Shown: positions 8,685 through 19,977 of the stretch, piece by piece | Numbering within the stretch: position 1 is the stretch's first letter | How the letters are laid out: each line of letters opens with the position of its first letter | NCBI GenBank assembly: GCA_900549405.1 | Contig: URNZ01000006.1 | Span: 4,712-68,711 of the forward strand | Length of the DNA: 64,000 nt | Source of the DNA: an uncultured Eubacteriales bacterium | GTDB lineage: Bacteria > Bacillota > Clostridia > Oscillospirales > Oscillospiraceae | Direction of reading: 5' to 3' | Notes under the pieces: model-generated | What the model saw: the letters and a program-made list of their open reading frames with translations, nothing else | What the model was told of the DNA's origin: nothing | Database searches by the model: none | Translations under genes and position numbers: made by a program

Positions 8685-8905
8685 GAAAACTGCCTCCCAA
8701 ATACCAAACGGGGGGACGCCTGCGGCCTCCCCAGTCATCTTCCAGTCCCAAAAAGCCCCGGAATGCACACATGGGGCGGGGGAATACTCCCACGCCCCTT
8801 TTGCGCAATTTATGGCTTTATGGCAACTGTGTCCTCTCGTCGCATCGCAAACAGCGATCCGACCCTTGTGCTGCGTTACCGATGCCGCTGGGATATCCCG
8901 GCGGA

Positions 8906-9040
8906 TCAGTAAGACAGACGAGCGCGGCCCTTGGCGCGGCGGCGGGCCAGCACCTTGCGGCCGTTCTTGGTGGCCATACGCTTGCGGAAGCCGTGCTCCT
9001 TGGAACGCTGGCGCTTCTTGGGCTGATAGGTACGAAGCAT
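8906..9040 (-). CDS. rpmH: 50S ribosomal protein L34
   Basis: 44 residues, very basic: starts [12 protein letters not shown], contains [24 protein letters not shown] and ends L-S-Y. The ATG at 9040 follows GAGGAGGTGTCCCCC. It is the first gene of the leftward rpmH-rnpA-yidD-yidC-jag operon that classically diverges from dnaA. The 221 bp between rpmH and rnpA hold a small palindrome (GGGATATCCC, 8890-8899) and a GC-rich hairpin near 8768-8793, but no gene. Confidence 0.97.
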   Translation of the reverse strand: MLRTYQPKKRQRSKEHGFRKRMATKNGRKVLARRRAKGRARLSY

Positions 9041-9197
9041 GGGGGACACCTCCTCATCAGATTTCAAGCCGGCTCTCCCGGCCCAACAACAGCCCGTTTT
9101 ACGGGGCTGCGGTCTGCGTGGTATCGGTCAGACTGACCGGCGTTCTGCCGCCGGAAAAGGGTACAAGAACCCCTCCTTTGCTCAGAACGCAAGATTC

Positions 9198-9227
9198 ATT
9201 ATAGACGATGAGCGGCGGCGCTGTCAA
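9198..9227 (-). promoter_or_regulatory. rpmH operon promoter
   Basis: On the minus strand a perfect TTGACA (9227-9222) and a perfect TATAAT (9203-9198) are separated by 18 bp, giving a leader of roughly 150 nt before rpmH. Confidence 0.85.
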
Positions 9228-9314
9228 CCGTATTTTTCGCCCCGGCGGGGAAATTTTTTTCTGTTTCCGCCCCCTGCACCACATCTAGTGGCCGCCCGGG
9301 TATCCGGCTACAAT

Positions 9315-9381
9315 TTGTCCACAGGTCTTTCCACACATTTATATAAAAAATATTGCGATGTCCACAGCCTTCTGCTATAAT
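9315..9381 (+). promoter_or_regulatory. DnaA-box cluster and dnaA promoter (upstream origin part)
   Basis: Three near-consensus DnaA boxes are visible: TTGTCCACA at 9315-9323, CTTTCCACA at 9327-9335 and ATGTCCACA at 9358-9366, around an AT-rich run (9338-9354). The dnaA promoter is TTGCGA (9353-9358), 17 bp, TATAAT (9376-9381). The third box lies inside the spacer, so DnaA bound there should repress its own gene. The leader to the dnaA ATG is about 200 nt and contains a GGCCGC-TTTCA-GCGGC hairpin near 9408. Nothing else was seen between 9041 and 9584. Confidence 0.8.
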
Positions 9382-9584
9382 GGTGGAGAAAAATTCTGCC
9401 CTTACAGGCCGCTTTCAGCGGCAGCTTTCTCAACGCCTTTTCCTTTTTTCCGGGGAAAGGCGCTTTGGAGGTTATGCCCTTTTGGCCCCGGTAAGGCGTT
9501 TTCCCAGCCCGATCTCTAACATCCAACGACCCGGCTTATGGCCGGACAGCCCCCGCAAGTTCAAAACCGTGAAGGAGGGTCCCC

Positions 9585-10898
9585 ATGAACCTAGCCACAG
9601 ACATCTGGGCCAAGGTGCTGGAGCTGATGCAGCCCGACATGACCACCACCACCATCCACACCTGGTTCGACGACGCCACCGCCGTCGCCCTGGAGGAGGA
9701 CCGCTTCGTCCTCTACTCCCCCACCCGCTTCAAACGGGACATCATCGCCACCCGGTATGTCCCCTTCATCCAAAAAGCCCTCCACGAGCTATTCTCCACC
9801 GACTTCGACGTGGCAGTCCTCACCGAGGGCGAGCTGGACACCTATCAGCAGCCCGCCAAGAGCAGCTTTCTCCCCGGCACGGAGGAGTATACCTTCGAGC
9901 GGTTCGTGGTGGGCTCGTCCAACAAGTTTGCCCACGCCGCCGCCCGGGCGGTGGCTGACAACCCGGGCCACAGCTATAACCCCCTGTTCATCTATGGCGA
10001 GTCCGGTCTGGGCAAGACCCACCTGCTCTATGCCATCGCCCACACCATCCACGACAACCACCCGGACTATAAAGTGGTCTACATCAAGGGCGACACCTTC
10101 ACCAACGAGCTGATCCAGGCCATCCGAGAGGGGCGCAACTCCGAATTCCGGGAGAAATACCGGGGGGCGGACGTGTTCCTCATGGACGACGTGCAGTTCA
10201 TCGCCGGGCGGGACTCCACCCAGGAGGAGATGTTCCACACCTTCAATACCCTGTACGAGCTGAAAAAGCAGATCGTCTTCACCTCTGACCGCCCGCCCAA
10301 GGAGATGCTCCGCCTGGAGGACCGGCTGAAGACCCGGTTCGAGTGGGGCCTGCTGGCGGACATCCAGCCCCCCGACTATGAGACCCGCATGGCCATCATT
10401 AAAAACAAGGCCATCCGCATGGGGGTGGAGCTGCCCGAATTCCTGCTGCAGCTCATCGCCGAGAACATCACCGCCAACGTGCGGCAGATCGAGGGCACCG
10501 TGAACAAGATCATGGCCTATCAGGACCTGATGGGCGACTCCGTGGACAAGGAGACGGTGGTCCGGGCCGTGAAAGACATGTTCAAAGAGAAGTCGGACAT
10601 CGTGCCCACGGCGGAGGTCATCATCGACGAGGTGTGCAAGTTCTATAACATCGAGCCCGCCGTGCTCAAGGGCCAGGGCCGGGCCAAAGACATCTCCATG
10701 GCCCGGCAGATCGCCATGTACCTCATCCGCCGGATGACCAACCTGTCTCTGAAGGAGATCGGCAAGGAGTTCGAGGGCCGGGACCACACCACCGTGCTCC
10801 ACTCCATCGAGCGCATCGAGGATCTGTCCAAAAACGACCCGGAGAAGGCGGAGATCATCAAGGACATCACCGCCAACATCAATATCCGCTACGAATAA
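9585..10898 (+). CDS. dnaA: Chromosomal replication initiator protein DnaA
   Basis: 437 residues; ATG follows GAAGGAGGGTCCCC. Domain I spans about 1-80. The domain II linker is very short (about 85-100), which explains the modest length. Domain III is AAA+ with Walker A G-E-S-G-L-G-K-T (138-145), Walker B F-L-M-D-D-V (198-203), and the arginine-finger/sensor region P-K-E-M-L-R-L-E-D-R-L-x-x-R-F-E-W-G-L. Domain IV carries the DNA-binding signature G-R-D-H-T-T-V-L-H. DnaA binds the boxes on either side of its gene and melts the origin. No gene lies between it and dnaN, only the origin. Confidence 0.98.
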   Translation: MNLATDIWAKVLELMQPDMTTTTIHTWFDDATAVALEEDRFVLYSPTRFKRDIIATRYVPFIQKALHELFSTDFDVAVLTEGELDTYQQPAKSSFLPGTEEYTFERFVVGSSNKFAHAAARAVADNPGHSYNPLFIYGESGLGKTHLLYAIAHTIHDNHPDYKVVYIKGDTFTNELIQAIREGRNSEFREKYRGADVFLMDDVQFIAGRDSTQEEMFHTFNTLYELKKQIVFTSDRPPKEMLRLEDRLKTRFEWGLLADIQPPDYETRMAIIKNKAIRMGVELPEFLLQLIAENITANVRQIEGTVNKIMAYQDLMGDSVDKETVVRAVKDMFKEKSDIVPTAEVIIDEVCKFYNIEPAVLKGQGRAKDISMARQIAMYLIRRMTNLSLKEIGKEFEGRDHTTVLHSIERIEDLSKNDPEKAEIIKDITANINIRYE

Positions 10899-11258
10899 GC
10901 AGATACGGGTATATCCGGGCAAAATGAATATGCTTGCATAAATATTCAATCCATGCATCCGTATTCAGCAGAATTTCCTGCAAAACGGGCGTCTGGGGCG
11001 ATCTCTTTTTTAAAATTTTTCCAAAAGTTGTCCACACTTGTTTGTGGAATGTTCGTGGACGGATGTGGAAAACTTTTTGACCGGATCGGTCCTGTGGAAA
11101 AGCCCAAATTTTTATCCCCACCCCCTGTGGACGGCCAAATCGTTGGCTCCCAGGGCTTTCCCCAGGTTTTCCACACTTTTTTTCTCTACGGCTATTGTTA
11201 CTAAAATAATCCTATCCTCTCCTCTTGTTGCGGAGAGAAAGAAACTGGAGGCATCCCA
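10899..11258. other. oriC: Replication origin oriC (dnaA-dnaN intergenic)
   Basis: 360 bp without a gene. DnaA-box-like 9-mers: TTGTCCACA 11028-11036, TGTGGAATG 11043-11051 (-), TGTGGAAAA 11064-11072 (-), TGTGGAAAA 11093-11101 (-), TTATCCCCA 11112-11120, TGTGGACGG 11126-11134 (-) and TTTTCCACA 11167-11175. AT-rich candidate unwinding stretches lie at 11003-11025 and 11175-11215. The position between dnaA and dnaN and the change of gene direction nearby match the bipartite origin of Firmicutes. Confidence 0.85.
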
Positions 11259-12365
11259 ATGAAATTCTCCTGCGAGAAGGCCCTGCTCTCCGCCGCGGTG
11301 TCCGTGGCGTCCCGGGCGGTGGCCGCAAAAAGTTCCATCCCCGCCATGGAGGGCATCCTCATCGAGGCGGGCAGCCAGCTGCGCCTCACCGGCTATAACT
11401 TAGAGACGGGCATCCAGGCCACCGTCCCCGCCGAGATCACCCAGCGGGGCTCTCTGGTCCTGTCCGCCCGGCTCTTCGGCGAGATCGTCCGCAAGATGGC
11501 CGACGACGTGGTGGTCTTCTCCGCCGAGGGCTATATGGTCAACATCAAGTGCGGCCTGTCCGAGTTCAATATCCTGGGCAGCGACCCGGAGGAGTTCCCC
11601 GAGCTGCCCACCGTGGACCAGCAGAACGCCCTCACCCTGCCCCAGCCCACCCTGCGCTCCATGATCGGCCAGACCCTGTTCGCCGTCAGCGACAATGAGA
11701 GCCGCCCGGTGCACACCGGCTCCCTCTTCGACGTGGAGGGGGACAGCCTCACCGTGGTGTCGGTGGACGGCTATCGCCTGGCCCTGCGCCGGGAGAACGT
11801 GGCCGAAAAGAAGGGGGCCGACGCCTTCTCCTTTGTGGTCCCCGGCTCCGCCTTGAGCGAGGTGGAGAAGATCTGCTCCGGCGAGGAGGACGTCACCGTC
11901 ATCCAGGGCGCCCGGCACATCATGTTCCAGACCGGGGACATCGTGCTGGTCTGCCGCCGGCTGGAGGGGGAGTTCCTCCCCTATAAGAGCGCCATCCCCC
12001 GGAACAACCCCATCCACGTGGAATGCAGCGCCCGGGCACTGCTGAGCAGCATCGAGCGCGTCTCCCTTATCATCAGCGAAAAGCTCAAGTCCCCCCTGCG
12101 GTGCGTCTTCGGCAGCGGCATGGTGTCCATCACCACCAAGACCGCCATCGGCGACGCCGCCGACCAGTGCCCCATCGACGGCGACGGCCAGGAGCTGGAG
12201 ATCGGCTTTAACAACAAATATCTCATGGACGCCCTGAAGGCCGCCCCCGCCGAGAAGCTCCGCCTGGAGTTCACCTCCGGCGTGGCCCCCTGCGTCATCC
12301 TCCCTGCCGAGGGCGAGGAGAACTTCATCTATATGGTCCTGCCCGTGAGATTGAAGGCAAATTAA
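11259..12365 (+). CDS. dnaN: DNA polymerase III subunit beta (sliding clamp)
   Basis: 368 residues, the usual length of DnaN, starting M-K-F-S-C-E-K after CTGGAGGCATCCCA. Three repeated clamp domains of about 120 residues each are consistent with the S-R-A-V-A-A-K-S-S-I-P-A-M-E-G start of domain 1, the S-D-N-E-S-R-P-V-H-T-G segment and V-D-G-Y-R-L-A in domain 2, and the terminal Y-M-V-L-P-V-R-L hydrophobic-pocket tail. The clamp encircles DNA and tethers polymerase III, MutS and MutL. It directly follows oriC. Confidence 0.98.
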   Translation: MKFSCEKALLSAAVSVASRAVAAKSSIPAMEGILIEAGSQLRLTGYNLETGIQATVPAEITQRGSLVLSARLFGEIVRKMADDVVVFSAEGYMVNIKCGLSEFNILGSDPEEFPELPTVDQQNALTLPQPTLRSMIGQTLFAVSDNESRPVHTGSLFDVEGDSLTVVSVDGYRLALRRENVAEKKGADAFSFVVPGSALSEVEKICSGEEDVTVIQGARHIMFQTGDIVLVCRRLEGEFLPYKSAIPRNNPIHVECSARALLSSIERVSLIISEKLKSPLRCVFGSGMVSITTKTAIGDAADQCPIDGDGQELEIGFNNKYLMDALKAAPAEKLRLEFTSGVAPCVILPAEGEENFIYMVLPVRLKAN

Positions 12366-12431
12366 ATAACGTTGAGTTAAATTTTGATTTAGCTATACAG
12401 GATGTATAGTAAATTGCGAAGGGACGCAGAG

Positions 12432-12534
12432 AGACAGATTGCCACGTCGCTACGCTCCTCGCAATGACAGAAACAGAAAGCCATCGTATTTTGTCATTGC
12501 GAGGAGGCCAAACGGGCCGACGCGGCAATCCGTA
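12432..12534. repeat. Inverted pair of CATTGCGAGG-family repeats
   Basis: Two arms in opposite orientation: GATTGCCACGTCG...CTCCTCGCAATGACA (12437-12469) and TGTCATTGCGAGGAG...CGCGGCAATCCG (12492-12532). The second arm has GCC-AAAC-GGGC where other copies have AGCG. It occupies the dnaN-yaaA gap. The same family occurs at 39917-40034 and 42027-42061. Confidence 0.85.
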
Positions 12535-12566
12535 TCCCCCGTCCACGACACCAGAAAGAGGCAGCT

Positions 12567-12782
12567 ATGGAAACTGAACACGTTAAAATTCACACCGAAT
12601 TCATCAAGCTCCAGGACCTTTTAAAGTTTGCCGGGGCAGTGGAGACGGGGGGCGACGCCAAGCTCATCATCCAGGAGGGCAGGGTGGCGGTGAACGGCGA
12701 GCCATGTACCATGCGGGGCAAGAAGATGCGTCCGGGGGACAGCGCCGTCATTGACGGCGAGACGGCCCTGGTGGTGGAATGA
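12567..12782 (+). CDS. yaaA: S4 domain RNA-binding protein YaaA
   Basis: 71 residues, almost all an S4 fold: F-I-K-L-Q-D-L-L-K-F-A-G, G-G-x-A-K-x-x-I-Q-E-G-x-V-x-V-N-G-E and R-x-x-K-M-R-P-G-D. YaaA is the small S4 protein that sits between dnaN and recF in Firmicutes; it is thought to bind rRNA or the large ribosomal subunit, but its job is not settled. Its stop overlaps the recF start (ATGA), so the two are coupled. AGAGGCAGCT before the ATG is a weak-to-moderate ribosome site. Confidence 0.9.
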   Translation: METEHVKIHTEFIKLQDLLKFAGAVETGGDAKLIIQEGRVAVNGEPCTMRGKKMRPGDSAVIDGETALVVE

Positions 12783-13882
12783 TCGTCCGCTCCCTGACCC
12801 TGGAGGGCTTTCGCAACTACAAAGCCCTGCACGTAGACTTTCACCCCCAGGTGAACCTGATCTACGGGGACAACGCCCAGGGCAAGACCAATCTGCTGGA
12901 GGCCATCGCCTATCTGTCCTCCGCCCGGTCCCACCGGGCCCGGTATGACCGGGAGATGATCGGCATGGACCAGACCGCCGCCGACATCCGGGGGATCGTC
13001 GAGAGCCGGGGCCGCACCTTCACCGTGGAGGCCCAGCTGGCCCGGGGCCGTACCAGAAAGCTCTTCTCCAACGGGGTCCGGCTGAAAAACGCCGGGGAGC
13101 TGGCGGGGGTGCTGAACACGGTGCTGTTCTGCCCGGAGGACCTGTACCTCATCCGGGAGGGGGCCGCCGCCCGGCGGCGGTTTCTGGACAGCGCCATCTG
13201 CCAGCTCCGCCCCCGGTACGCCCAGGCCCTGGCGGAGTATGGCCGACTGTACGAGCACAAGACCCGGATACTCCGGGACTGGAACGAGCACCCATCCCTG
13301 CTGTCCGCGCTGGACGACTTTGACCTGCGCATGGCCCAGATGGGGGCCTTGCTCATCCACTATCGGGCCCACTTCGTCAAGCGGTTGCAGGAGGCGGCCC
13401 CGCCCATCCACCGGGACTTCTCCGGCGGCGGGGAGGAGCTGAGCCTGACCTATACCACCGTGTCCAACATCCCCGACCCCCTGGCCTCGCCGAAGGAGCT
13501 GCTGCCCCTGCTGCTGGACCACCAGGCCCGGCATAAACAGGCGGAGCTGGACAGCCGCCAGTGTCTCTCCGGCCCCCACAAGGACGACCTGCTGGTAGAC
13601 ATCAACGGCCTGTCCGCCAAGACATACGGCTCACAGGGCCAGACCCGCACCGCCGCCCTGTCCCTGAAGCTGGCTCAGCGGGAGATCTTTCAGGCGGAGA
13701 CGGAGGAGTGGCCCGTGCTGCTGCTGGACGACGTGCTCTCTGAGCTGGACAGCCGCCGTCAGGCCTTTATTTTGAACCGCATCCGGGGCGGCCAGGTGTT
13801 TATCACCTGCTGCGAGGAGGAAAAATTAGAGGGGCTGGAGGGCGGAAAGGCCTTTCACGTCCAGGGCGGCAGCCTGATTTGA
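12779..13882 (+). CDS. recF: DNA replication and repair protein RecF
   Basis: 367 residues, standard length. Walker A is G-D-N-A-Q-G-K-T-N (about residues 30-38). The ABC-type signature and Walker B are seen as Q-G-Q-T-R-T-A-A-L-S-L-K-L-A and L-L-L-D-D-V-L-S-E-L-D. RecF is an SMC-like ATPase that, with RecO and RecR, loads RecA at gaps. The ATG at 12779 lies within the yaaA stop region. Confidence 0.97.
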   Translation: MIVRSLTLEGFRNYKALHVDFHPQVNLIYGDNAQGKTNLLEAIAYLSSARSHRARYDREMIGMDQTAADIRGIVESRGRTFTVEAQLARGRTRKLFSNGVRLKNAGELAGVLNTVLFCPEDLYLIREGAAARRRFLDSAICQLRPRYAQALAEYGRLYEHKTRILRDWNEHPSLLSALDDFDLRMAQMGALLIHYRAHFVKRLQEAAPPIHRDFSGGGEELSLTYTTVSNIPDPLASPKELLPLLLDHQARHKQAELDSRQCLSGPHKDDLLVDINGLSAKTYGSQGQTRTAALSLKLAQREIFQAETEEWPVLLLDDVLSELDSRRQAFILNRIRGGQVFITCCEEEKLEGLEGGKAFHVQGGSLI

Positions 13883-13903
13883 CCGGATATAGGAGGGAGC
13901 GCC

Positions 13904-14167
13904 GTGTATCTGCACTTGGGCCAGTCGGTGGTGGTGCCCCACCGGGACATTCTGGGCATCTTCGACCTGGACAACGCCAGCTGGGCCTTTAAGACCCGGG
14001 AGTTTCTGGAGCGGGCCGAGGCCGAGGGCCGGGCCGTGTGGGTGTGCGACGATCTGCCCCGGTCCTTTGTGCTGGTGGGCGGCCAGGGCGAAAAGCCGAC
14101 CGTATATATCTCCCAGCTGTCCTCCGCCACCCTCCTCAGCCGGGCCGAGCGCAATTCCTTTGAGTAG
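13904..14167 (+). CDS. remB: DUF370 extracellular matrix regulator RemB
   Basis: 87 residues starting at a GTG after AGGAGGG. The start [22 protein letters not shown] and the S-Q-L-S-S-A-T-L-L segment are typical of the DUF370/RemB (YaaB) protein found between recF and gyrB in Firmicutes. RemA/RemB are linked to matrix gene control in Bacillus; the role here is inferred from family and position. Between it and gyrB lies a stem-loop. Confidence 0.88.
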   Translation: MYLHLGQSVVVPHRDILGIFDLDNASWAFKTREFLERAEAEGRAVWVCDDLPRSFVLVGGQGEKPTVYISQLSSATLLSRAERNSFE

Positions 14168-14187
14168 AATACAGAAACCCCAGGAAA

Positions 14188-14237
14188 GTTGAGAGCGGAG
14201 AGGAAAGAAGCAGTTTTCTTCCCCCTCCCCTCTCAAC
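14188..14237 (+). other. Imperfect stem-loop between remB and gyrB
   Basis: GTTGAGAG (14188-14195) pairs with CTCTCAAC (14230-14237), and an inner purine run (GGAGAGGAAAGAAG) faces TTTTCTTCCCCCTCCCC. There is no T tail, so it may be an RNA-stability or attenuation structure before gyrB. Confidence 0.45.
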
Positions 14238-14268
14238 CATTCCACGAGATCATTTACCGGAGGTAGTT

Positions 14269-16215
14269 ATGTCAGAAGAATTGAACGAATTGAATTCCAC
14301 CCAGGTGGAACACGAGTATGGCGGGTCGGAGATCCAGGTGCTGGAGGGCCTGGAGGCCGTCCGCAAGCGCCCGGGCATGTATATCGGCTCCACGTCCGAG
14401 TCCGGCCTGCACCACCTGGTCTATGAGATCGTGGACAACTCCATCGACGAGGCCCTGGCCGGTTACTGCACCAACATCACCGTGACCATTAACCCGGGCA
14501 ACACCATCACCGTCATCGACAATGGCCGCGGCATCCCCGTGGACATCCAGCCCCAGACGGGCAAGCCCGCCCTGGAAGTCGTCTTCACCATCCTGCACGC
14601 CGGCGGCAAGTTCGGCGGCGGGGGTTATAAGGTCTCCGGCGGCCTCCACGGCGTGGGCGCGTCGGTGGTCAACGCCCTGTCCGAGTGGCTGGAGGTCCAG
14701 GTCCACAAAAACGGGAAGATCTATGAGATGAAGTTCTCCCGGGGCAAGATCACCCAGGAAATGAAGGTGGTGGGCCAGACGGACCGCACTGGCACCACCG
14801 TCACCTTCAAGCCCGACCCGGAGATGTTCGAGACCCTGGAGTATAAATACGAGACCCTGCACACCCGTATGCGGGAGGAGGCCTTCCTGAACGCCGGTCT
14901 GCGCATCCAGACGGTGGACCTGCGCCCCGGCCAGGAGCAGGAGGACGACATGTGCTATGAGGGCGGCATCCGGGAGTTCGTCTCCTGGATCAACCGGGAC
15001 AAGGACGCCCTGCACGGGGACGTGATCTACATGTCCGGCTCCCGGGAGGACTCTATGGCCGAGGTGGCCATGCAGTATAACGACGGGTACAGCGAGATGA
15101 TGGTCTCCTTTGCCAACAACGTCCACACCCCCGAGGGCGGCATGCACGAGGAGGGCTTTAAGCGGGCCCTGACCAACGTGCTCAACGCCTATGGCCGGAA
15201 GATCAAGCTGCTCAAGGACGACGAGAAGGTCTCCGGCGAGGACTGCCGGGAGGGCCTGACCGTGGTCATCTCCGTCAAGCTCACCGAGGCCCAGTTCGAG
15301 GGCCAGACCAAGGCCAAGCTGGGCAACAGCGAGATGCGGGCCCTGGTCAATGCCATCGTCAGCGAGAAGCTGGAGACCTATCTGGAGGAGAACCCCGCCG
15401 TGGGCCGCACCATCCTGGACAAGGCCCTCACCGCTAACCGGGCCCGGGAGGCCGCCCGGAAGGCCCGGGAGTCCATCCGCCGCAAGACCGCCCTGGGCGG
15501 CGCGGCCATGCCCGACAAGCTGCGGGACTGCAACGAGAATAACCCCGAGCTCACCGAGCTCTACATCGTCGAGGGCGACTCCGCCGGCGGCTCGGCCACC
15601 CAGGGCCGTGACTCCCGCTTCCAGGCCATCCTCCCCCTGTGGGGCAAGATGCTCAACGTGGAGAAGGCCCGGGCAGACAAAGTTTATGGCAACGACAAGC
15701 TCCAGCCCGTGATCACCGCCCTGGGCGCGGGCATCGGCGAGGAGTTTGACCTGGCCAAGCTGCGCTATCACAAGGTGGTCATCATGGCCGATGCCGACGT
15801 GGACGGCGCCCACATCCGCACCTTGCTGCTCACCTTCTTCTTCCGCTTCATGCGGCCTTTGATCGAGGAGGGCTATGTCTATTCCGCCGTGCCCCCCCTC
15901 TATAAGCTGACCCGGGGCAAGACCACCCGGGTGGCCTTCTCCGACGAGGAGCGGGACCAGATCTCCGCCGAGATGCGGGGCGGCAACCCCAACGTGAAGA
16001 TCGACATCAGCCGCTTTAAGGGCCTGGGCGAGATGAACCCCCACGAGCTGTGGGAGACCACCATGGACCCGGAAAAGCGCACCCTGCGCCGCATCGAACT
16101 CACCGACGCCGTAGCCGCCGACGCCACCTTCAACGTCCTGATGGGCGAAAAAGTGGAGCCGAGAAAAGAGTTCATCGAGCGGAACGCGAAGTATGCGGTG
16201 AATTTGGATTATTAA
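14269..16215 (+). CDS. gyrB: DNA gyrase subunit B
   Basis: 648 residues, usual Firmicute length; ATG follows CCGGAGGTAGTT. The GHKL ATPase is marked by [18 protein letters not shown] and [15 protein letters not shown]. The TOPRIM half shows [12 protein letters not shown] and [11 protein letters not shown]. With GyrA it introduces negative supercoils using ATP. The canonical L-R-G-K region reads L-P-L-W-G-K-M-L-N. It is followed 39 bp later by gyrA. Confidence 0.98.
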   Translation: MSEELNELNSTQVEHEYGGSEIQVLEGLEAVRKRPGMYIGSTSESGLHHLVYEIVDNSIDEALAGYCTNITVTINPGNTITVIDNGRGIPVDIQPQTGKPALEVVFTILHAGGKFGGGGYKVSGGLHGVGASVVNALSEWLEVQVHKNGKIYEMKFSRGKITQEMKVVGQTDRTGTTVTFKPDPEMFETLEYKYETLHTRMREEAFLNAGLRIQTVDLRPGQEQEDDMCYEGGIREFVSWINRDKDALHGDVIYMSGSREDSMAEVAMQYNDGYSEMMVSFANNVHTPEGGMHEEGFKRALTNVLNAYGRKIKLLKDDEKVSGEDCREGLTVVISVKLTEAQFEGQTKAKLGNSEMRALVNAIVSEKLETYLEENPAVGRTILDKALTANRAREAARKARESIRRKTALGGAAMPDKLRDCNENNPELTELYIVEGDSAGGSATQGRDSRFQAILPLWGKMLNVEKARADKVYGNDKLQPVITALGAGIGEEFDLAKLRYHKVVIMADADVDGAHIRTLLLTFFFRFMRPLIEEGYVYSAVPPLYKLTRGKTTRVAFSDEERDQISAEMRGGNPNVKIDISRFKGLGEMNPHELWETTMDPEKRTLRRIELTDAVAADATFNVLMGEKVEPRKEFIERNAKYAVNLDY

Positions 16216-16254
16216 GAGAAGCGCTCATCGACGAGAATAAGGAGACAACCAAAG

Positions 16255-18768
<2,514 letters not shown>

Positions 18769-18771
18769 ATT

Positions 18772-19215
18772 ATGAGCCTTTCTTCCTTTGGAGACAATGG
18801 CCGAAACGGGGGAAAGAAACAACTCTCCCCCAACATGATCCTGCTGCTGGTGGGCATCTTTGTCATCCTGCCCATGTCCGGCCTGTTCGGCCTGCTGTGG
18901 ACCGCCGTCGCCGCCGTGCTGCTGGTAAAGCAGGCGAAAAAAGAGGGGGCCGACGGAGACAAGCGCTCCGCCCCCCTGTCCCCCCGGCGAACGGAGACAA
19001 AAGGCCCCGCCCCGTTCGTATCCAAAGTCACCAAGCACACCTATCAGAGCATCCCCAAGCCCGCCCCCCGCAAGCAGGAGCAGCATGACCACATCCAGTC
19101 CACCTGCCTGGGCCAGGTAGGCCGCCTGGAACAGCTGGAGACCCTGAGAAAAGCCGGACTCTATACCAACGAGGAGTATCGGCAGAAGAAGGAAGAGATC
19201 TTGAGGGGGAAGTGA
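18772..19215 (+). CDS. SHOCT domain-containing membrane protein
   Basis: 147 residues starting 4 nt after gyrA; the ribosome site GAGGAG lies in the gyrA end. Residues 21-53 are a hydrophobic stretch broken by P-M-S-G, forming one or two membrane spans. A basic, proline-rich middle follows (55-110). Residues about 116-146 form a SHOCT motif (L-E-Q-L-E-T-L-R-K-A-G-L-Y-T-N-E-E-Y-x-x-K-K-E-E-I-L). SHOCT modules are thought to mediate oligomerisation or nucleic-acid contacts. The function of this protein is unknown; it is the last gene of the gyrase transcript. Confidence 0.8.
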   Translation: MSLSSFGDNGRNGGKKQLSPNMILLLVGIFVILPMSGLFGLLWTAVAAVLLVKQAKKEGADGDKRSAPLSPRRTETKGPAPFVSKVTKHTYQSIPKPAPRKQEQHDHIQSTCLGQVGRLEQLETLRKAGLYTNEEYRQKKEEILRGK

Positions 19216-19217
19216 GG

Positions 19218-19438
19218 GGCACGCGGGCGGCCAAAGGCCGCCCCTACGAAATGCCACCGACATTTGGCGTAGGGGCGGCTATTAGCCGCCCGGGGTAGAA
19301 TTGCCGGTCATCGACGGGCCGACACGGAGGTCGGCCCCTACGGCGAGTTACGATGGCTTTTGTAGGGGCGGACCTCTGTGTCCGCCCACCGTTGGCGCAC
19401 GGGTATCGCGGGCGGATGATATCCGCCCCTACACCGGG
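19218..19438. repeat. Five-unit array of GTAGGGG-hairpin repeats
   Basis: Five hairpin units sharing GGGC(G/C)G...C(C/G)GCCCCTAC arms but with different loops: 19224-19246 (loop CCAAAGG), 19270-19293 (CTATTAG), 19315-19341 (ACACGGAGGT), 19362-19388 (ACCTCTGTGT) and 19409-19433 (ATGATAT). Orientation alternates. This fills the gap between the SHOCT gene and rnhA; no coding sequence or terminator T tract is present. Confidence 0.85.
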
Positions 19439-19476
19439 CCGTCGATACTCCCACCACGCACCAGGAGAACACCAAC

Positions 19477-19914
19477 ATGAAAACTGTCACCATCTACACC
19501 GACGGGGCCTGTTCGGGCAACCCGGGGCCTGGGGGGTGGGGGGCCATTCTGATGTACGGCCCCCACACCAAGGAGCTGTCCGGGGGCGAGGCCCAGACCA
19601 CCAACAACCGCATGGAGCTCACCGGGGTGATCTCCGCCCTGGCCCTTTTGAAGGAGCCCTGCCGGGTGGAGCTGTACTCCGACTCTAAATACGTCATCGA
19701 CGGCCTGGGCAAGGGCTGGGCCAAGGGATGGCGGGCCAGGGGCTGGGTGAAGAGCGACAAAAAGCCCGCTCTGAACCCCGACCTGTGGGGCCGCCTGCTG
19801 GACCTGTGTGAGGAGCACGACGTACACCTCCACTGGGTGAAGGGCCACGCGGAGAACCAGTACAACAACCGCTGCGACCAGCTGGCCGTGGCACAGAGCC
19901 AGAAATATAAATAA
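19477..19914 (+). CDS. rnhA: Ribonuclease HI
   Basis: 145 residues, standard for bacterial RNase HI. The acidic active site is complete: D in [17 protein letters not shown] in N-N-R-M-E-L, D in Y-S-D-S-K-Y, and D in N-N-R-C-D-Q-L-A. It cleaves the RNA strand of RNA-DNA hybrids. W-V-K-G-H-A-x-N-x-x-N-N is the conserved histidine loop. It is a single-gene unit between a repeat array and a terminator. Confidence 0.96.
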   Translation: MKTVTIYTDGACSGNPGPGGWGAILMYGPHTKELSGGEAQTTNNRMELTGVISALALLKEPCRVELYSDSKYVIDGLGKGWAKGWRARGWVKSDKKPALNPDLWGRLLDLCEEHDVHLHWVKGHAENQYNNRCDQLAVAQSQKYK

Positions 19915-19916
19915 GA

Positions 19917-19956
19917 CCGGGCGCGGAAAAGCGAGCATTTTCCGCGCCCTTTTTCA
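19917..19956 (+). terminator. Terminator after rnhA
   Basis: Stem GGGCGCGGAAAA / TTTTCCGCGCCC with loop GCGAGCA, followed by TTTTTC, ending 20 bp before the next gene. Confidence 0.88.
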
Positions 19957-19977
19957 AAAATCAAGGAGGAAACCCCC

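Noticed and set aside
8284..8808. Long upstream extension of yidD
   Set aside because: It runs across rnpA in another frame; YidD proteins are about 70-85 residues, and the ATG overlaps the rnpA stop.
19218..19438. CRISPR array
   Set aside because: Units are palindromic, alternate in orientation and differ in their loops; there are no regular unique spacers and no cas genes.
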